Notes under the pieces: model-generated
Databases searched by the model: none
What the model was told of the DNA's origin: nothing
What the model saw: only the letters and a program-made list of their open reading frames with translations
Made by a program: the position numbers and the translations under genes
Part shown: one piece after another, positions 61,176 to 64,000 of the stretch
Layout: every line of letters starts with the position of its first letter
Position numbering within the stretch: position 1 is the first letter of the stretch
Origin: Saprospiraceae bacterium
GTDB lineage: Bacteria; Bacteroidota; Bacteroidia; Chitinophagales; Saprospiraceae
Direction of reading: 5' to 3'
Assembly (NCBI GenBank): GCA_020628095.1
Contig: JAHDFP010000010.1
Coordinates: 62,001-126,000 of the forward strand
Length of the DNA: 64,000 bases

Positions 61176-62225
61176 TCAGATATATACCCAACAATTTTCT
61201 TTGTTCAATTTTATTTTCCAGGTAAATGGGTTAGGTCTTATTGCATTTTTGAAATTCTTAGGTCTCATTACATTTCCTTTTGAGGTTTTAATTTCAAATT
61301 TTTCTAAAATTAATGGAGATTTAGGAATCTTAAAGATTGTGTTTCTTGTTTCTGACGAACTTGATAAAAGTACGGTGATACTCATTTCTGAATAACATAG
61401 TTCATTGATACTTAATATTCCTCCATTATTGTTAATTGAATTAATTGGAATGTTTTTTAGTGATATTTTAAACGATTTTGACTTAGTGTCCATGTAGGCT
61501 AATGAGCTTATGTCAGAATATAATAGCCCATTATTCGCAACATTTAGCCAATTTGAAGAAGAGTCAATTTGAATTTTTGATTTTAGTTCAAAGGATGGAG
61601 CGATGATTTTTAAACTATCATTGTAATTCGATGTATGAAATTCTAGGGATGTTTGAATTACATTTAAGTTGTTATAATACCATCTAAGCGAATTGGTTTG
61701 TGTCATGTATGAGTTCCATTTCTCTTCTTTTCGTAAGTGCTCTATGATTTTAGGATCATCTATATAAAAACTCAAATCAATATTGTATGTAAACCATTCA
61801 GGGACTCCGAATTGATATTCTCTTTGTTTTTCTATTAAATTATTTATTTCCTTTCTTAGGTCATTGTTGTCCTGAGATAACTTTTTATTTAATTCTGAAA
61901 CATTTGTAACTATCGAGTCAATATTAGATGTTGCATCTAAAAGAGAGATTAACCTTATAAGCTGTAATTCTGTTTTAATTGAATCTTCTTTATACCGTCT
62001 TATTTCTTTTGCAATTTTATTCCTTTGCTTTTTGTCTTTTGTGTAGGAATAGATTATAATTTGTGACAATAAAAAAACAGATATGTACAGCCAGCCCCAT
62101 TTTGTGAGTTTCTTTAGTTTTGATTTCTCATTCTCTTTTCTTGTTTGTGTGAAAATCGGAATTATGAAAAGGGCTACACTAAAAATTATAGTGAGAACAG
62201 CATTGTTTTGATATATAAATTCCAA
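61176..62225 (-). CDS. hypothetical membrane-anchored protein with coiled-coil
   Basis: Two N-terminal TM segments, NELNKKLSQDNNDLRKEINNLIEKQ coiled-coil; TTG start. Confidence 0.5.
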   Translation of the reverse strand: MEFIYQNNAVLTIIFSVALFIIPIFTQTRKENEKSKLKKLTKWGWLYISVFLLSQIIIYSYTKDKKQRNKIAKEIRRYKEDSIKTELQLIRLISLLDATSNIDSIVTNVSELNKKLSQDNNDLRKEINNLIEKQREYQFGVPEWFTYNIDLSFYIDDPKIIEHLRKEEKWNSYMTQTNSLRWYYNNLNVIQTSLEFHTSNYNDSLKIIAPSFELKSKIQIDSSSNWLNVANNGLLYSDISSLAYMDTKSKSFKISLKNIPINSINNNGGILSINELCYSEMSITVLLSSSSETRNTIFKIPKSPLILEKFEIKTSKGNVMRPKNFKNAIRPNPFTWKIKLNKENCWVYI

Positions 62226-62504
62226 CCGAATATTTTTTATTTAAAGGTAGATTGCACTTTTGTTTTAATATAAAGCTTTCAATCCATTACTAGAATTTTC
62301 GTGAGTTCATCTTGAAGTTTCTTTTTTTGGGTTTTTGACAGAAAGTTATTTATTCTTTTGTTAGGTTTTCTAATTGCATGTAACTAGTAACTAAAAGGAA
62401 CTTTCCAATGTATAACCTAACAAAATTATCCTATTTCCTTACATAAGTCGAGCGGACTTACACCATATCAATAGCCCTATAAGTTAAGGCGGGCAACAAA
62501 AAAA

Positions 62505-62525
62505 GGCTATCTCACTGAGATAGCC
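62505..62525. terminator. bidirectional Rho-independent terminator
   Basis: GGCTATCTCA-C-TGAGATAGCC flanked by a 5' A-tract and a 3' T-tract. Confidence 0.85.
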
Positions 62526-62551
62526 CCTTTTTACTGTTTTTGGTGTGTTTC

Positions 62552-62638
62552 TTATGCTTCTTGTAAAAACTGATCAGCGTTTACCAAAAGCACTAACAAA
62601 GCGATACTTAAAATGATCATGGGTTTAGAATTTTGCAT
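62552..62638 (-). CDS. 28-aa hydrophobic mini-protein candidate
   Basis: MQNSKPMIILSIALLVLLVNADQFLQEA*; directly followed by the 62505-62525 terminator. Confidence 0.45.
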   Translation of the reverse strand: MQNSKPMIILSIALLVLLVNADQFLQEA

Positions 62639-62815
62639 TACTTAATATATTCATTCGTATTCTATAAGAATACTGGGTATAAAGCAAACGCACGTTTGCG
62701 CTGATTCGTCTACTGCGATGTAAAATTATTTGTTTTTTTGTCGTCGGAGGGCTTCATTTAGTCGTACAAGCCTCTACAAAAAGAAAACATAGACACCTGA
62801 CAAAAGGTTGTGGCG

Positions 62816-63544
62816 TCAGAACTTTAATGTTTCTCCGTGTTGTGAGAGCCATGCTTCTTTATCTTCATAGTCAGGCATGACTCTTTTGACTATGTTCCAG
62901 AATCGTGCCGAATGATTCATCTCCTTGAGATGGGCCAGCTCGTGGACGATTACATAATCAATGACCTCTTGCGGCGCAAAGAGGAGTCGCGTAGAGAGAT
63001 TAATGTTTTTGTTGGATGAGCAGCTGCCCCAGTTGGACTGATTGTTTTTGAGTCTGACGCTCTTGATCTCTTCCTGATAGTATTTTTCGTTAAAGTAATG
63101 GACGCGATCTGATATGTCCTTCTGGAAGTGATTAGCGAATATCCTGGATAAGAGCTTTCCTATCAGAAGATTTTCTTCTTGCTGATCCATGCCCTGAGGG
63201 ATCTCCGTGATGATTTGGTTGTTTTTGTTTATTCGGCCAGATGCGGTCTTTCGGTTCCTTTTGGTAATCAACAACTGGAAGTCTTTATTGTAGACTCTTA
63301 TAAATTCTCCGTTTTGATAGATAATAGCTCGGAATCTGGAGAGGAGCTTGGGGTCTTTTTGGAATTGTTTGATGCACCAGTCATGGAGTTTGGATACTTC
63401 ATGGCTGAGCATAGGACCTTTATAATATTTAGGTACGGTAAGGTTGACACTTTTACCGCTTATAGAATACCTGATTTTTGATTTCCAGTCACTCCTTATG
63501 CGGACTGGGATTTTGACATTATCGACAGTGAAGTATGTCTTCAC
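62816..63544 (-). CDS. YgjP-like (DUF45) zinc metallopeptidase
   Basis: YVIVHELAHLKEMNHSARFWNIVKRVMPDY; LKNNQSNWGSCS. Confidence 0.92.
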   Translation of the reverse strand: MKTYFTVDNVKIPVRIRSDWKSKIRYSISGKSVNLTVPKYYKGPMLSHEVSKLHDWCIKQFQKDPKLLSRFRAIIYQNGEFIRVYNKDFQLLITKRNRKTASGRINKNNQIITEIPQGMDQQEENLLIGKLLSRIFANHFQKDISDRVHYFNEKYYQEEIKSVRLKNNQSNWGSCSSNKNINLSTRLLFAPQEVIDYVIVHELAHLKEMNHSARFWNIVKRVMPDYEDKEAWLSQHGETLKF

Positions 63545-64000
63545 TAGGCATGTGCGTTTTTGAGGTGTTGCATGACCGATACCAGAGTCTCGACGCTGTC
63601 TTTTTCCATCGCATTATACATAGAAGCTCGGAATCCACCGACTGACCTATGACCTTTGATGCCCATGATACCCGCTTCTGCGCATAGACTTAGAAACTGC
63701 TCATCTAGGTTATTGTCTTTAAGGACAAAGGTGGCATTCATGGTAGATCTATCCGCAATGTCAGTTGTCCCCTCGAATAATGGGTTACTATCTATCTCAC
63801 CATATAGTAACGAGGCTTTTTCTTCATTACGTTCTTCCATGGCTTTGACACCTCCGTGATCGATTATCCACTTTAGGTTAAGCATCGTGACATAAATAGA
63901 GAAAACGGGCGGTGTATTGAAGGCAGAATTTTTATTGATGTGAGTGGTATAATCTAACATGGTCGGAATATCCCTCTGGCGCTGGCCTACAAGGTCTTTT
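63544..64000 (-). CDS. serC: phosphoserine aminotransferase (partial, N-terminus beyond window)
   Basis: KDLVGQRQRDIPTMLDYTTHINKNSAFNTPPVFSIYVTMLNLKWI...GIKGHRSVGGFRASMYNAM. Confidence 0.93.
   Translation of the reverse strand, partial: KDLVGQRQRDIPTMLDYTTHINKNSAFNTPPVFSIYVTMLNLKWIIDHGGVKAMEERNEEKASLLYGEIDSNPLFEGTTDIADRSTMNATFVLKDNNLDEQFLSLCAEAGIMGIKGHRSVGGFRASMYNAMEKDSVETLVSVMQHLKNAHA

Noticed and set aside
1-64000. CRISPR arrays, tRNA/rRNA genes, transposases, prophage genes
   Set aside because: None recognised by reading; no regularly spaced repeats, no tRNA-like cloverleaf noted and no transposase or integrase motifs in the ORF list.

Overview
This 64 kb window looks like a Bacteroidetes chromosome (Saprospiria-like by gene content; inference). 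No rRNA, tRNA, CRISPR array or transposase was recognised. The left part (1-22 kb) is mostly housekeeping: GT2 glycosyltransferase, MsbA-type ABC transporter, RadC, a two-component system, DUF4271-HemD, DnaE and thioredoxin-fold proteins. It also holds a small accessory spot (3.1-4.9 kb) with a decayed higBA toxin-antitoxin module next to an apparent RES-domain two-gene operon. The centre (22.4-59.3 kb) is a large catabolic island of about 30 genes. It encodes a TonB receptor, DUF1838, a DUF3598-like calycin, two LeuC/LeuD-type hydratase pairs (one divergent), HyuA and HyuB, a dihydropyrimidinase-type hydrolase, HpcH/HpaI aldolase, HMG-CoA-lyase-like lyase, CaiB/BaiF CoA-transferase, a HapK/RedY-like protein, four VOC proteins, flavoproteins, SDR/MDR/ALDH enzymes, two MFS transporters, a bile-acid-type symporter, an atypical nitrilase-fold protein and one MarR regulator. 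A near-perfect palindrome (core TAGTTAA-N5-TTAACTA) recurs at four transcription-unit starts in the island and is probably the MarR operator, which would define one regulon. At least two island genes (hyuA and the lyase) have no ATG/GTG/TTG available upstream of essential N-terminal motifs; both appear to start at ATC. The right end holds AT-rich orphan genes, a 28-aa hydrophobic mini-ORF with its own terminator, a YgjP-like metallopeptidase and partial serC. All calls are from reading the sequence and supplied translations; no searches were run.
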